Positions 62,705 through 64,000 of a stretch of DNA of 64,000 bases are shown piece by piece. Origin of the DNA: Chondrus crispus (lineage: Eukaryota; Rhodophyta; Florideophyceae; Gigartinales; Gigartinaceae). Made by a program: the position numbers and the translations under genes. Position 1 is the first letter of the stretch, and each line of letters begins with the position of its first letter. The DNA lies in the NCBI RefSeq assembly GCF_000350225.1, contig NW_005179265.1, positions 56,267-120,266 on the forward strand, written 5' to 3'. The notes beneath the pieces were generated by a model that worked only from the letters and a program-made list of their open reading frames with translations, was not told the DNA's origin and ran no database searches.

Positions 62705-64000
62705 ATGGAAGATCAAGGAGGAGGAGGATCCATCAGAATCGACAAACTGACGGACTCCAACTTCTACGTGTGGAAGCAGAAAATACAACTTCTGCTTGCT
62801 CTACGTGATGTTGACCAATACATCGTTGAGGGAAGAGTTCCAAGTGAGGAACGCGCGGAAGAGCGTAAGAAGTGGATCAGAGGTGACAGTAAAGCTAAAG
62901 CACTGATTGGTCTCTCCCTATCAGATGAGCATCTTGAGCATGTACGTGATGTTGATACTGCTCATGAGATGTGGGAAGCTATTGTCAACGTGTTTGAGAG
63001 GCACACTTTGCTGAACAAACTAGCTGCACGTCGTGAGTTCTACACTGTGAAGATGCTTTCCGGTGAAAAGGTGCTTGCATACATCAATCGTGTCAAGCAG
63101 CTGGCAGCCATCCTCAAGTCAATGAGCGTAAACATCGATGACAAGGAGATGGCCATGGCAGTGCTCAACGGTCTGCCTGCCCGTTTCGAGGCTCTCATCG
63201 TTGCACTTGATGCTCTCGGTAATGAGGAAAAGATATTCAGTTTGGACTTTGTGAAAAGTCGTCTGCTGCAGGAAGAGCAACGAGCAAACATGAAGTCTAG
63301 CTCCTCACAGACATCGGCTCTGGTTAATCGTGCCCCGAACAATCGGGACATAAACGATTACAAATGCACGAACTGCGGTCATACAGGCCATACGGCAACC
63401 CGCTGCTGGGGAAAGGATTTGAATGGGCGTCGCCCGGCTCCTCCTAGCGGATATAAACCGCGTATGTCTCAGCGGAAACAATCTGCATTTGTCACACAGA
63501 AACCTGATCCCGACATGGTTGTAAACAGCGTCGACTTCACATGTCTGATGTCGAAAGCTTCGCACACGAACGATATGGAGATGTCGCCTTCGTGGCTCGT
63601 AGATTCAGCTTGTACAGCTCACATTACATATGACCGATCTCTGTTTGCAACGTATGAGCCACTTGATTCCGCCTCTGTTCAGATGGGAACCAAGGCTAGT
63701 GCGAAGGTTGCCGGCCGTGGTGACGTTCACTTGAAGTTAAATGTGAATGGCCGCATCGAACCGTGCAAGTTGACGGATGTATTGCACGTTCCGGACTTTG
63801 CGTTCTCTCTGCTCTCTGTCAGTCGAATGACTGAACTTGGACTAAAAGTTGGGTTCGAAAATGGAAAATGCATGGTCAGACGAGGCTCAACTGTAGTGGC
63901 CACTGCGACATTGGTTGGAGAACTTTACGTTCTCGACATCGTCAGTGACATCGGATCTGCACATGCTGCCACCCTGCAAACGCTTTCCAGCACACTGGCG
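62705..64000 (+). CDS. gag-pol: Copia Gag-protease, runs off window
   Basis: The frame is open from the ATG at 62705 to the window end (432 codons). UBN2/Gag region: LTDSNFYVWKQKIQLLLAL, AHEMWEAIVNVFERHTLLNK, VLAYINRVKQLAAILKSM, LNGLPARFEAL. A CCHC knuckle CTNCGHTGHTATRC lies near residue 222. The protease region follows: SWLVDSACTAHIT (the active-site triplet reads DSA where DSG/DTG is usual), then LTDVLHVPDFAFSLLSVSRM, the standard block that precedes integrase. No stop or frameshift is seen, so this may be a young element. It belongs with LTR copy I. Confidence 0.88.
   Translation, partial: MEDQGGGGSIRIDKLTDSNFYVWKQKIQLLLALRDVDQYIVEGRVPSEERAEERKKWIRGDSKAKALIGLSLSDEHLEHVRDVDTAHEMWEAIVNVFERHTLLNKLAARREFYTVKMLSGEKVLAYINRVKQLAAILKSMSVNIDDKEMAMAVLNGLPARFEALIVALDALGNEEKIFSLDFVKSRLLQEEQRANMKSSSSQTSALVNRAPNNRDINDYKCTNCGHTGHTATRCWGKDLNGRRPAPPSGYKPRMSQRKQSAFVTQKPDPDMVVNSVDFTCLMSKASHTNDMEMSPSWLVDSACTAHITYDRSLFATYEPLDSASVQMGTKASAKVAGRGDVHLKLNVNGRIEPCKLTDVLHVPDFAFSLLSVSRMTELGLKVGFENGKCMVRRGSTVVATATLVGELYVLDIVSDIGSAHAATLQTLSSTLA

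Overview
This window looks like nuclear DNA of a photosynthetic eukaryote, not a bacterium or organelle. It has a RETICULATA-related plastid-envelope gene, fibrillarin, a SART3/Prp24-type U6 snRNP factor, a mitochondrial ribosomal CX9C protein, and short GT-AG introns of 95 and 102 nt. Compact, nearly intron-less host genes set in a sea of nested, GC-rich transposons would fit a florideophyte red alga such as Chondrus. That assignment is inference from gene style and transposon mix, not from a database match. A run of 100 Ns (23887-23986) marks an assembly gap.

Layout. 1-27.5 kb is mobile DNA: the 3' end of a Ty3/gypsy element (A) with a long antisense ORF; a pogo-type transposase fragment cut by a second LTR family (B), also with an antisense ORF; a decayed chromovirus (C, from 6155); another B-family LTR (15151-15862); a tyrosine-recombinase remnant; a 4.16 kb DNA transposon (18238-22396) whose single ORF appears to join a DDE-like transposase to a YqaJ/lambda-exonuclease-like nuclease and a zinc ribbon; and a decayed non-LTR retrotransposon (about 22.5-27.5 kb). 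27.8-34.8 kb is the only host gene island: SART3/PRP24 (+), a hidden two-exon mS37/MRP10 gene (-), fibrillarin (+) and a two-exon RETICULATA-related gene (+). 35.6-49 kb is nested transposon debris: a DIRS-type RNase H/recombinase remnant, copia ends and LTRs, a B-family antisense ORF, a CACTA transposase, another B-family LTR and a gag-like ORF. 48.7-60.3 kb holds a copia polyprotein interrupted by chromovirus D, whose gag-pol is nearly intact (one in-frame stop). 60.3-64 kb is a copia element running off the window, with LTR, half-tRNA-type primer site, an unusual zinc-finger ORF in its leader, and gag-protease.

The host genes are linked by RNA biology: SART3/Prp24 recycles U6 snRNP, fibrillarin 2'-O-methylates rRNA, and mS37 belongs to the mitoribosomal small subunit. 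The transposons mostly interact by insertion into each other. The most unusual signals are the transposase-nuclease fusion; three loci where long perfect palindromes sit next to or overlapping a second palindrome (A-A'-B'-B architecture); the antisense ORFs that recur next to the polypurine tract of LTR elements; and the zinc-finger ORF in the copia leader.
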